Shown: piece by piece, positions 15,554-28,031 of the stretch
Position numbering within the stretch: position 1 is the stretch's first letter
Layout of the letters: each line of letters starts with the position of its first letter
NCBI GenBank assembly: GCA_044359565.1
Contig: JBIKLX010000001.1
Location: 1-64,000 of the forward strand
Origin: VFMC01 sp044359565
GTDB taxonomy: Bacteria; Actinomycetota; Acidimicrobiia; Acidimicrobiales; Ilumatobacteraceae
DNA: 64,000 nucleotides
Reading direction: 5' to 3'
Program-made: the position numbers and the translations under genes
The notes under the pieces: model-generated
Databases searched by the model: none
Told to the model about the DNA's origin: nothing
The model's input: the letters and a program-made list of their open reading frames with translations, nothing else

Positions 15554-16147
15554 ATGAACACCCGACTCCCGGCCGGTGAACGGCGCGAACAGATCATCGC
15601 CGTCGCCGTCCCGGTGTTCGCCCGCAGCGGCTACCACGGTGCATCGATGAACGACGTGGCCGATGCCGCCGGGGTCACCAAGCCGGTGCTGTACCAGCAC
15701 TTCGCGTCGAAGCAAGACCTGTACCTGGCGCTCATCCACGAGGCCGGCCAGCGGATGATCGCGGCCATCGGCAAGGCAACGGCCGGCGCGACCGACGGCC
15801 GGGCCCAGACCGAACTCGGCTTCCGCGCCTACTTCCGCTGGGTGGCCGACGACCACGACGGGTTCCTGCTGCTGTTCTCTACCCAGGCCAACCGCGACGC
15901 TGCAGCCACCAAGGCCATCCGCACCATCACGTCGGAAGCGGCCTCGGCCATCGCCCCGCTCATCGCCATCGAGATCGACCACGAACAGCGGCGCACCCTG
16001 GCCCACGGCCTGGTGGGCCTGGCCGAGGGGGTGTCGCGGCGTCTGGTGGAACGCGGCGACGACTTCGACCCCGACGCACTGGCCCGTCTGGTGGCCAACC
16101 TCGCCTGGGCCGGCCTGCGCGCCATCGGACCCGACCCGGCCCGCTGA
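15554..16147 (+). CDS. TetR-family transcriptional regulator
   Basis: 197 residues. The N-terminal TetR helix-turn-helix is clear: REQIIAVAVPVFARSGYHGA (about 11-30), then MNDVADAAGVTKPVLYQHFA (about 32-51) and SKQDLYLALI. The C-terminal ligand domain shows no recognisable ligand pocket. Likely targets are its neighbours or the divergent lipid gene, but no operator dyad is evident. Its last codons and stop are duplicated immediately downstream (16134-16161). It converges on lhr. Confidence 0.88.
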   Translation: MNTRLPAGERREQIIAVAVPVFARSGYHGASMNDVADAAGVTKPVLYQHFASKQDLYLALIHEAGQRMIAAIGKATAGATDGRAQTELGFRAYFRWVADDHDGFLLLFSTQANRDAAATKAIRTITSEAASAIAPLIAIEIDHEQRRTLAHGLVGLAEGVSRRLVERGDDFDPDALARLVANLAWAGLRAIGPDPAR

Positions 16148-16161
16148 ACCCGGCCCGCTGA
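16134..16161. repeat. 14-bp tandem duplication of the TetR gene end
   Basis: ACCCGGCCCGCTGA, which encodes the last residues and stop of the TetR gene, is repeated once directly after the stop codon (16134-16147, 16148-16161). Confidence 0.75.
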
Positions 16162-16174
16162 GCCCGGCACCGCG

Positions 16175-20665
<4,491 letters not shown>

Positions 20666-20671
20666 GAGCAG

Positions 20672-20677
20672 AGGCTA
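20672..20677 (-). promoter_or_regulatory. -10 box of lhr
   Basis: TAGCCT, spacer CTCGTC-like 6 nt, then the GTG at 20665: a leaderless arrangement that makes lhr independent of the upstream glycosyltransferase gene. Confidence 0.5.
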
Positions 20678-20711
20678 CGTGGCGGGTGTGCCAGAGATAC
20701 CGGGAGCAGCC

Positions 20712-22886
20712 TCAGCTGCTGACACCGTCCAACCCGTCGAGGGCCCGGGCGACCACGGTGCCACGTTCCGGCGAGGTGGCGAGCGCCGATGCGGCTTCGG
20801 TGAGCTGCTGGGGCAGCACGCTGGCAACTGCACCGAGCACGTCCTCGATGTTGTCGGTGGCGATGCCAGGACCGACGGCCAGACTGCGCGTCGGTGCCAC
20901 CGGTTCGAGACTGTCGAGCACGAGGGCCGCCAACATCTGGTCGGCCGCGTCGCCGTAGGTGCCGTCGAGCAGGCGTTCGAGCGGATCGCCGACCTCGAGC
21001 TGCCCTGCCTCTGCCAGCCGCAGCCGGGCATCGAGCGCGGCGAAGAATCCACCTCGCGCGCTCACCTGGGCCATGTACACCGCGAGTTGCGGTTGGAGGC
21101 CGAAACGCTCGACGAGGGCACCGGCCAGTTCCTGGTTGCCGTCGGCAGGTCCGCCGGCGAGGGCGCACACCACGAAGGCCAACTCGTCGACACCGACGGC
21201 CGAGACGATGTGGCGGGCGATGCGGGGGTCGCCCGCCTTCACCGCCATCGACGCCGCCCACCAGGTCGACTCCTGCTTGGTCGGCTCGCGCATCGCAGCG
21301 AGCTGGCGGAACGCGAGATCGTGGTCGCCCACCAGCGCGGCCATGAACACATGGAGCGACCGAACTTCATCGGGCGAGGCGACGAAGTTGTAGTACTGCA
21401 CCGACTCGAGACCAGCGAGCATCTCGAGTGCCACATCGGGTTCGCCGAGCGACGTCGCCAACACCCATCGCGCCGCACCGCGGGCAGCAGGGTCCTGATG
21501 CCCCTCGGCGATGGGCCGCAGCAGCGCTTGCACGTTCATCGTCCGGTCGGTGTCGCACCAGAGACATGCGGTCAGCAACGTCGACAGCACGAATGCCGGC
21601 CCTTCGGTGTGCTCCGCGATCACCTGCGAGAAGACGTCGAGCGCCTCTTCGACCTGCCCTGCGAACTGCAGTGCTCGTCCGTACTCGTACAGATCGAGGC
21701 CATTGCTCGCCGAACCATCGGACTCCGCGAGCCGCTTCTCGGCGATCCGGAGGTTGCGCTCCGACCGCTTCTCGGTCTGCAGCGAGTAGCCCCAGTGGAC
21801 CACAGCGATCTGTTCGAAACGCAGCTCGTCGGGAAGCACGCCGTCGGGCCGCATCACGACCTCGTGGATGCGGTTGCGCCAGTGCATGTGCCGGGGGAAG
21901 ACCCGCCGCTGGATCATTCCGGCGAGGATCATGCCCGACACCTCGTTGTGCACGCTCTTCACGGGCAGCGACACCACCATGTCGGTAGGCGCACCGCGGA
22001 GCAGTTCGCGCAACTCGGCGACCTGCTCGGGCGTGGCCTCCACCGTGTCGTCGGCGTCGACGACGAAGTTCCAGTCGCCGCGCATCATGGCCCACGCCTC
22101 GTTGCGGGCCCGGCCGAAGTCGTCGTCCCAGTAGCCGAGGCGAACTGCGGCACCCATGGCCCGGGCCAGTTCGACGGTGTCGTCGGTCGAGCCGGTGTCG
22201 TACACCACCACCTCATCGGCCACCAGTTGGGCAGCGGCGACAGCACTCTCGATCCGGGCTGCCTCGTTCTTCACGATCATCGTCGCGCTGATGAACGGCA
22301 CGTCGCGGTGGTGGCACCACACGGTCGCCACCACATCGGCGCACTCGCCCAGATCGCCCACGTGCACGGGCCGGGTCCGGATGCGGCTCGCATCGGCCAA
22401 TGCAAACACTGCAGGCAGCGGGAACGACGCATCGACGGAGTGCTCGCTCGGCCGACCGGCGATCGCCGCGGCATGGGCCTCGAGCTCGTTGGCATCGGCG
22501 GCGCCGCGTGGTGGGTAGAAACCGCACATGGGCCAGATGCCGATGTTCGACGACGGCACCGCCACGTCGCTGCCGGCCAGCACTGCGCCTGCGAGTGCCG
22601 CCACACCGGCGGGTGACAGGTGGACGAAACGGTCGGCGTCGATACAGACGGCCGGGCCCACCGGGAGATCCTGCCAGGACGCCACCTCGGTCATCGCGAT
22701 CACCCCGAGGAGGCCGTATACCTGCCTGCGCGCCTCATCGCTGCCGACGAGTACGACACCGACACCGACTCCGACACCGACTCCGACACTGGTACGCGTC
22801 GACGCCCGCCCACCCGCCTCCAGGTCGGTCGGCACACCGAGTGTGGCGGTGGTCGTACGGTCGTCGCTCGTGGCGGGGTGGTTCAT
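20712..22886 (-). CDS. Family 2 glycosyltransferase with TPR-like C-terminal region
   Basis: 724 residues. A GT2 domain begins at about 197 (VPFISATMIVKNEAARIES), with DTGSTDDTVELARAMGA and the metal-binding VDADDT at about 274-279. It belongs to the SunS/glycosyltransferase-plus-TPR type in which helical repeats (about 400-724) follow. The first 195 residues include a domain of unknown type (VHLSPAGVAALAGAVLAGSD ... WPMCGFYPPRG) and a repetitive Gly-Val run (about 34-44) encoded by hexanucleotide repeats. The acceptor is unknown. The ATG at 22886 is fixed by AGAGGAG 5 nt upstream. Confidence 0.8.
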   Translation of the reverse strand: MNHPATSDDRTTTATLGVPTDLEAGGRASTRTSVGVGVGVGVGVVLVGSDEARRQVYGLLGVIAMTEVASWQDLPVGPAVCIDADRFVHLSPAGVAALAGAVLAGSDVAVPSSNIGIWPMCGFYPPRGAADANELEAHAAAIAGRPSEHSVDASFPLPAVFALADASRIRTRPVHVGDLGECADVVATVWCHHRDVPFISATMIVKNEAARIESAVAAAQLVADEVVVYDTGSTDDTVELARAMGAAVRLGYWDDDFGRARNEAWAMMRGDWNFVVDADDTVEATPEQVAELRELLRGAPTDMVVSLPVKSVHNEVSGMILAGMIQRRVFPRHMHWRNRIHEVVMRPDGVLPDELRFEQIAVVHWGYSLQTEKRSERNLRIAEKRLAESDGSASNGLDLYEYGRALQFAGQVEEALDVFSQVIAEHTEGPAFVLSTLLTACLWCDTDRTMNVQALLRPIAEGHQDPAARGAARWVLATSLGEPDVALEMLAGLESVQYYNFVASPDEVRSLHVFMAALVGDHDLAFRQLAAMREPTKQESTWWAASMAVKAGDPRIARHIVSAVGVDELAFVVCALAGGPADGNQELAGALVERFGLQPQLAVYMAQVSARGGFFAALDARLRLAEAGQLEVGDPLERLLDGTYGDAADQMLAALVLDSLEPVAPTRSLAVGPGIATDNIEDVLGAVASVLPQQLTEAASALATSPERGTVVARALDGLDGVSS
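22755..22790. repeat. Hexanucleotide tandem repeat in the glycosyltransferase gene
   Basis: Six consecutive hexamers, GACACC or GACTCC/GACACT on the plus strand, encode the alternating Gly-Val run near the N-terminus of the glycosyltransferase. Gain or loss of units keeps the frame. Confidence 0.85.
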
Positions 22887-22891
22887 GAGGA

Positions 22892-22898
22892 CTCCTCT
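22892..22898 (-). promoter_or_regulatory. Shine-Dalgarno of the glycosyltransferase gene
   Basis: AGAGGAG, 5 nt before the ATG at 22886. It decides the start against much longer upstream in-frame alternatives. Confidence 0.7.
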
Positions 22899-22989
22899 CG
22901 CCGGTGATCGTTCAGGAAACCCCGAGTTCGGCAAGCACTTTCTCGGCGGCGTGTTTGTGCCCTCGTGTACTGCCAGACTGAACGGCCCC

Positions 22990-24741
22990 ATGTCGTCGTC
23001 CGAACCGCTCCGCGCCCCGGCCCAGCCCGGCCTGCACGAGCACCCGACGGTGCGTCTGCGCCACTGGCAGCGGGCTGCATTCGACCTGTTCAGCACCCAT
23101 GAGCGGCCCGATTTCCTGGCCGTTGCCACGCCCGGCGCCGGCAAGACCACGTTCGCTCTCACCTGCGCCCGCTGGGCGCTCGCCCAGCAGCGGCGGCGCC
23201 TCATCGTGGTGGCCCCGACCAGCCACCTGAAGATGCAGTGGGCCCTCGCCGCCCACCGCCTCGGGCTGGAACTCGACCCCGACTGGTCGCCCGCCGGCGG
23301 CCTGGCCCGCGACGTGCACGGTCTGGTCACCACCTATCAGCACCTCGCCACGGCCGGCACAGCCAAGGCGCTGCGCGGCCTCGCCCACGACGCATTCGTC
23401 ATCCTCGACGAGATCCACCACGCCGGCGACGAACGCGCCTGGGGCGACTCGGTGCGCCATGCCTTCGACACCGCCCACCGCCGCCTGTGCCTGTCGGGCA
23501 CACCCTTCCGCAGCGACACCGCCTCCATCCCCTTCGTCGAGTACCAGGTCACCGCCGAGGGCGACGCGGCCTTCAGCCACTACACCTACGGCTACGCCGA
23601 CGCCCTCCGCGACGGAGGCGTGGTGCGACCGGTCTACTTCCCGCGCTTCGACGGGGTGATGGAGTGGAGTGCCCCCGACGGCAGCGTCGTGAGCGCCGAC
23701 TTCCACGACGAACTGGCCCGCGATGGCATGTCGCAGCGGCTACGCACGGCGCTCAGCCTCGACGGCGACTGGCTGGCAGCCGTGCTGCGCCAGGCCCACG
23801 AGCGGTTGATGTTGCTGCGCACGATGCCGAACGGGCAGCCCGACGCAGGCGGCCTCGTCATCGCCATGGACCAGGCCCATGCCCACGGCATCGCTGCGCT
23901 CATCCGTCGCCATTTCGGTGTGCCCGCCGAGGTGGTGGTGAGCGACGACCCCACCGCCTCCGACCGCATCGCCCGCTTCGCCACATCCGACGCCCCCTGG
24001 CTGGTGGCCGTGCGGATGGTGAGTGAAGGGGTCGACATCCCGCGCCTACGCGTGGGTGTGTACGCCACAACGGTGACGACCGAGTTGTTCTTCCGCCAGG
24101 CAGTGGGCCGGTTCGTGCGCTGGCAGACCGACCGCGGCTCGCAGAAGGCCTATGTGTTCTTGCCCGACGACCCGCGCCTGCGTACCCACGCCTTCCAGAT
24201 CGCCGAGGCGCGACGCCACGTGCTTCGCCCGCCGGTGCCCAACGACGACGACCCCGAGGGCCCCGACCGGGCCGACGACCTCACCGGCGGCGTCGAGGCC
24301 TTCGAACCCGAGCAGCTGTCGCTGTTCTCGGTGCTCAGCTCGGTGGCGACAGGCATGCGCATCAGTGCCGTCACCCCCGATGGCATCGCCTACGACGACG
24401 AACCCGAGCAGTTGGCCACCGCCGACGCCGACCCCGAACTCGACGGCCTGCTCGACCTACTGCTGCCCGACATCCCCACCGACGCCGGCTGGTCGCGCGA
24501 CCTCGGCCGCAGCGTGGCCGAGGTGAAACAAGACCTTCGGGCCCGCAACGCAGCCGTCGCGCAGCGACTCGTCGACCTCACCGGTCTGTCGCACGGCAAG
24601 GTGAACGCCGAGATGAACCGGCTCGCGAACGTGGCAGCCGTGGGCGCCGCCACGACCGACCAACTCGACCGACGGCTGCGCCAGGCCGAGGCCTGGCTTG
24701 GCCGCATCCGCGGCCGCGGCCCGTCGGACCGGCCACGGTAG
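22990..24741 (+). CDS. DEAD/DEAH-box helicase (SF2, ResIII-like)
   Basis: 583 residues. The helicase core has RHWQRAAFDLF (Q-like region, about 20), Walker A ATPGAGKTTFAL at about 46-57, VVAPTSHLK (Ia), LDEIHHAG at about 139-146 (II) and LSGTPFRSD (III). Motifs V and VI follow as VRMVSEGVDIPRL and FFRQAVGRFVRW. About 180 C-terminal residues include a helical region (GRSVAEVKQDLRARNAAVA, HGKVNAEMNRLA) without a known name. No methylase or nuclease gene is next to it, so it is more likely a house-keeping DNA helicase than part of a restriction system. The gene is divergent from the glycosyltransferase (103 bp). Confidence 0.85.
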   Translation: MSSSEPLRAPAQPGLHEHPTVRLRHWQRAAFDLFSTHERPDFLAVATPGAGKTTFALTCARWALAQQRRRLIVVAPTSHLKMQWALAAHRLGLELDPDWSPAGGLARDVHGLVTTYQHLATAGTAKALRGLAHDAFVILDEIHHAGDERAWGDSVRHAFDTAHRRLCLSGTPFRSDTASIPFVEYQVTAEGDAAFSHYTYGYADALRDGGVVRPVYFPRFDGVMEWSAPDGSVVSADFHDELARDGMSQRLRTALSLDGDWLAAVLRQAHERLMLLRTMPNGQPDAGGLVIAMDQAHAHGIAALIRRHFGVPAEVVVSDDPTASDRIARFATSDAPWLVAVRMVSEGVDIPRLRVGVYATTVTTELFFRQAVGRFVRWQTDRGSQKAYVFLPDDPRLRTHAFQIAEARRHVLRPPVPNDDDPEGPDRADDLTGGVEAFEPEQLSLFSVLSSVATGMRISAVTPDGIAYDDEPEQLATADADPELDGLLDLLLPDIPTDAGWSRDLGRSVAEVKQDLRARNAAVAQRLVDLTGLSHGKVNAEMNRLANVAAVGAATTDQLDRRLRQAEAWLGRIRGRGPSDRPR

Positions 24742-24744
24742 CCT
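24739..24744 (+). promoter_or_regulatory. -10 box of DtxR-type gene
   Basis: TAGCCT overlaps the helicase stop codon and lies 7 nt before the ATG at 24752, implying leaderless transcription of the regulator-lipoprotein pair. Confidence 0.45.
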
Positions 24745-24751
24745 GGGGCCC

Positions 24752-25414
24752 ATGCCGGCCTCCGGAGAACACCACCCTGCGTTCGAGGAGTACTGCGAGT
24801 GCATCTTCGAACTGCACGAAGACGATGTCGACGTCATCAACGCGCGCATCGCCGATCGCCTGCAGGTGAGCCGGCAGGCCGTCGGTGAGATGATCCGTCG
24901 GCTCGAGGCCGAGCAGCTCGTCTCCACGGCCGACGGCTCCATCGTGCTCACCGACCGCGGTCTCGTGCTGGCCCAACGGGTCGTCCGCCGCCACCGTCTT
25001 GCCGAACGATTCCTCACCGACATGCTCGGGCTGTCGTGGGCCGAGGCCCACCACGAGGCCGGCAAGTGGGAGCACATCATGAGCGACTCGGTCGAGCAGG
25101 CGATGGACCGGGTGCTCGGCAGCCCCACCACCTGTCCGCACGGTAACCCCATTCCTGGGTCCCCCTACGACGCGCCCGCCTCGCGGCCGCTCAGCACCAT
25201 CGCCGTCGGGCAGCGGTTCGTCGTGAACCGCATCCCCGAGGAACTCGAGTTCACCCCCGGCCTGCTCGAGTTCCTCGAGCAGTCGAGCATCACCCCGGGC
25301 AACGACGGGGTGCTCGCTGCGGCATCGCCCGACGGCACGCTCACCGTGTCGATGAACGGCGCCACCATCGGCCTCAGCGCCTTCGCCAGCGCCCGCATCC
25401 TGGTCACCGCCTGA
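24752..25414 (+). CDS. DtxR/IdeR-family metal-dependent regulator
   Basis: 220 residues. The N-terminal winged helix has EEYCECIFELHEDDVDVINA and RIADRLQVSRQAVGEMIRRL (about 32-51). The dimerisation and metal-binding domain follows, with TDRGLVLAQRVVRRHRLAER, FLTDMLGLSW, HHEAGKWEHIMSD and PHGNPIPG. The last 75 residues form an SH3-like FeoA domain. The binding ligands (Glu/His/Cys-type, HHEAGKWEH, CPHGNP) are present, so Fe(II)- or Mn(II)-dependent repression of metal uptake is likely. IdeR versus MntR type cannot be settled. Its stop and the lipoprotein start share one base (TGATG). Confidence 0.88.
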   Translation: MPASGEHHPAFEEYCECIFELHEDDVDVINARIADRLQVSRQAVGEMIRRLEAEQLVSTADGSIVLTDRGLVLAQRVVRRHRLAERFLTDMLGLSWAEAHHEAGKWEHIMSDSVEQAMDRVLGSPTTCPHGNPIPGSPYDAPASRPLSTIAVGQRFVVNRIPEELEFTPGLLEFLEQSSITPGNDGVLAAASPDGTLTVSMNGATIGLSAFASARILVTA

Positions 25415-25827
25415 TGCCGCCCGCTGGTCGAGTCGGGCTCGTCGCCGTGCTCGGTGTCGCCGTACTCGGTCTCGGCGCCTGCGCGGCCACCACCTACGAC
25501 TCCGAACTCGTCGCCACCACCACCATCGCGGTCACCACCACCGTGCCCACCGGCACCGCAGTCGATCTGCTGCCCCGCATGGTGGTCGAGGGGCAGAGCG
25601 TCGGAGGCCTGATGGTCGACGGTGGCGACGCCAGAGCAGCGGTCGAGCGCCTCACGGCCCTCTGGAATGCGGTCCGCGACGAGGTGGCGGCCAGCCGACC
25701 CGATCTGATCGACGGCTTCGACCAGCAGGTCGACCGGTTCCAGCGCGCGGTGCAGTTCAAGCGCGCTGCCGACGCCGACAAGTCGGCACGCAACCTCGTC
25801 GTGCTGGTCGACGCCTACCTGGGTTGA
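25414..25827 (+). CDS. Small lipoprotein
   Basis: 137 residues with a lipoprotein signal peptide (VGLVAVLGVAVLGLGAC, lipobox LGAC, Cys23), a Thr-rich linker and an alpha-helical remainder (DGGDARAAVERLTALWNAVR, DLIDGFDQQVDRFQRAV). I recognise no family. Co-translation with the DtxR-type regulator suggests a link to metal status, which is inference only. It converges on the HelR-type gene with 7 bp between. Confidence 0.75.
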   Translation: MPPAGRVGLVAVLGVAVLGLGACAATTYDSELVATTTIAVTTTVPTGTAVDLLPRMVVEGQSVGGLMVDGGDARAAVERLTALWNAVRDEVAASRPDLIDGFDQQVDRFQRAVQFKRAADADKSARNLVVLVDAYLG

Positions 25828-25834
25828 TCGGCGC

Positions 25835-27982
25835 TCAGCGCATCGACGGAGGCAGTGCCTCGGCGTGCACGACGGTGAGGCGGCGCGTGCTGCGGGTGAG
25901 GGCGACGTAGAGCGCCCGGAGGCCCTGCGACTCGGCATGAACGATGGCTGCCGGCTCGACCACCACCACGCCGTCGAGTTCGAGACCCTTCACCACGCTG
26001 ACCGGCACCACCGTGGTGCCGACGTTCAGACCCTGGCGCGTGGCCCTGCCGTGTTCGATGCCCGCCAGTTCGAGCGCGGCCGACACGTCGTCGACCATGG
26101 CGTCGGGCACGACCACCGCGATGCTGCCCCCGGGCAGCGCCGATACCAGGTCGGCGGTGGCCGTCGCCACAGCAGCGAACAGGTCGGCCGACTGCTCGAC
26201 GGCCACGAACTCGGGCCGCTCGTCGCCGGCGCGCACGCTGATAGGTGCCCGCAGCGACGGCGTGGCAGCCATCATCACGCGGTTGGCCAGTTCCATGATG
26301 AGGTCGGGAATGCGATAGCCGACGCTGAGGCCAATGACCCGCGACGGGCGGTTGTCGGGCAGGTGGGCCAGCACCTCGTCCCAGCTGTCGGGTGCCAGCG
26401 CACCAGTGGCCTGGGCGATGTCGCCCACCACGGTCATGCTGCCGTTCAACGACCGACGCGAGGCCATCCGCAGTTGCATCGGGGTGAGGTCTTGCACCTC
26501 GTCGATGACGATATGGCCGTACGTACGGATCTCATCGGGGTCGGCCCCCTCGCCCGACACCGCGCTCCGGCGCACGGGGCGGGGCCCGAGGTAGTTGCGG
26601 GCCTCGTCGAGCAACGCGACGTCGTGCTCGCTCCAGCGCACCTCGGCGACTTCGGCCGAGCGGGGCCGGTGGAGCGACAGGTATTCGGCCTCACCGAGCA
26701 CCGTCGACGCAGCGAGCTTCAGCAACGCCTTCGATCCGAACAGGTCGTGCAGCAACTCTGCGGGCGTGAGCACCGGCCACATGCGTTCGAGGGCTTCACG
26801 CACCTCGGGCAGCGACCGCACGGTGTCCTTCACCGACGCCGGATCGGCCGAACCGTCGCGCCAGGTGGCCGCCATTGCCGCCCACACCTCGCCCTCCAGC
26901 CACTTGCGCGCTGCGTTGTGACGACGGAATCGACGCTGTGCGGCACGCACGATGCGCGCCGACTCGTCGGCCCGCAGCCGCACATACCCGGACCGGAAGG
27001 GCACCACCAGGTCGGCCCGCAACGGCCGCTCGCGGTCGGTGACCGCCTTGTCGATGACATCGGCCATGCGGATGTCGCCCTTCACCCGGGCCGTGAGCGC
27101 CGACTCGGTCGGGTCGACGCCGAAGCGGGCCCATTCGACGTCGGGCACGAGATCGGCGAGCACCACCTGCTCGACACCGGCCTCACCCAGCGACGGCAGC
27201 ACCCGCTCGATGTAACGAAGGAACACCCGGTTCGGGCCGATGACGAGCACGCCCTGGTCCTCGAGCGGGAAGCGGAACGTGTACAGGAGGTAGGCAGCGC
27301 GGTGCAGCGCGACGACGGTTTTGCCGGTTCCCGGGCCGCCCTGCACCACCAGCACCCCGGCCTGCGGGCTGCGGATGATCTCGTCCTGTTCGCCCTGGAT
27401 GGTGGCGACGATGTCGCCGAGCTGGCCGGTACGGCCGCGGTTCAGCGCAGTGAGCAGCGTGGAGTAGCCGCGCAGGTTGCCGGGCGCCACCGGGCTGGCG
27501 AGGCCTTCGTCGCCCACCACGCCGAGGTGGCCCTCACCGAACATTTCGTCCTCGAGCCCCAGCAGGCGGCGGCCCTCGACCGCGAAATGACGGCGCCGCA
27601 CCAGGCCCATCGGCTGGCGCCCGGTGGCGCGGTAGAACGGTTCGGCGACGGGCGCTCGCCAGTCGACCACCACGGGCTCGCTCTCGGCATCGGCCACCGC
27701 GAGGCGGCCGATGTGGAAGCTCTCGACACCCTCGGGATCCTCGGCCAACCGATCGATACGACCGAACACCAGCGCCGCGTCGCCCAGATCGAGCGTGGTG
27801 AGCCGATTGAGCAGTGCTTCGTCGAACACGTCGCGTTCGTAGCGTGCCTGGAAGGTGCCACCGAGGGTGGCTTCGCTCAGCTCACGGAGCTTCCAGGCGT
27901 CGGTTCGACTCTGTTCGAGGCAGTGGTAGGCGTGATCGATGTACGCCTGCTCAGCCGCCAGATCGGGGTGCTGCTGCGTCAT
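25835..27982 (-). CDS. helR: HelD/HelR-type RNA polymerase-associated helicase
   Basis: 715 residues of the UvrD-like superfamily 1. The N-terminal anti-parallel coiled coil (DLAAEQAYIDHAYHCLEQSR) is followed by VVDWRAPVAEPFYRAT, Walker A VVQGGPGTGKTVVALHRAAY (about 208-227), VIDEVQDLTPMQLRM, and C-terminal motifs GLSVGYRIP, VVKGLELDGV and ALTRSTRRL. This layout is that of HelD/HelR proteins, which dislodge stalled RNA polymerase and in actinobacteria can protect it from rifampicin. Activity against rifampicin here is not shown by sequence. The ATG at 27982 has TAGGCT 10 nt upstream. Confidence 0.85.
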   Translation of the reverse strand: MTQQHPDLAAEQAYIDHAYHCLEQSRTDAWKLRELSEATLGGTFQARYERDVFDEALLNRLTTLDLGDAALVFGRIDRLAEDPEGVESFHIGRLAVADAESEPVVVDWRAPVAEPFYRATGRQPMGLVRRRHFAVEGRRLLGLEDEMFGEGHLGVVGDEGLASPVAPGNLRGYSTLLTALNRGRTGQLGDIVATIQGEQDEIIRSPQAGVLVVQGGPGTGKTVVALHRAAYLLYTFRFPLEDQGVLVIGPNRVFLRYIERVLPSLGEAGVEQVVLADLVPDVEWARFGVDPTESALTARVKGDIRMADVIDKAVTDRERPLRADLVVPFRSGYVRLRADESARIVRAAQRRFRRHNAARKWLEGEVWAAMAATWRDGSADPASVKDTVRSLPEVREALERMWPVLTPAELLHDLFGSKALLKLAASTVLGEAEYLSLHRPRSAEVAEVRWSEHDVALLDEARNYLGPRPVRRSAVSGEGADPDEIRTYGHIVIDEVQDLTPMQLRMASRRSLNGSMTVVGDIAQATGALAPDSWDEVLAHLPDNRPSRVIGLSVGYRIPDLIMELANRVMMAATPSLRAPISVRAGDERPEFVAVEQSADLFAAVATATADLVSALPGGSIAVVVPDAMVDDVSAALELAGIEHGRATRQGLNVGTTVVPVSVVKGLELDGVVVVEPAAIVHAESQGLRALYVALTRSTRRLTVVHAEALPPSMR

Positions 27983-27992
27983 GGGTCTGACG

Positions 27993-27998
27993 AGCCTA
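27993..27998 (-). promoter_or_regulatory. -10 box of HelR-type gene
   Basis: TAGGCT, 10 nt before the ATG at 27982. It falls in the 49-bp gap downstream of the HD-GYP gene. Confidence 0.4.
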
Positions 27999-28031
27999 CC
28001 GGCGCCGTCCGGCGGGCGGACGGGCGAGCGA

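Noticed and set aside
22990..24741. Restriction-modification or phage-defence helicase
   Set aside because: No methylase, nuclease or other defence gene is adjacent, and both sides hold house-keeping genes.
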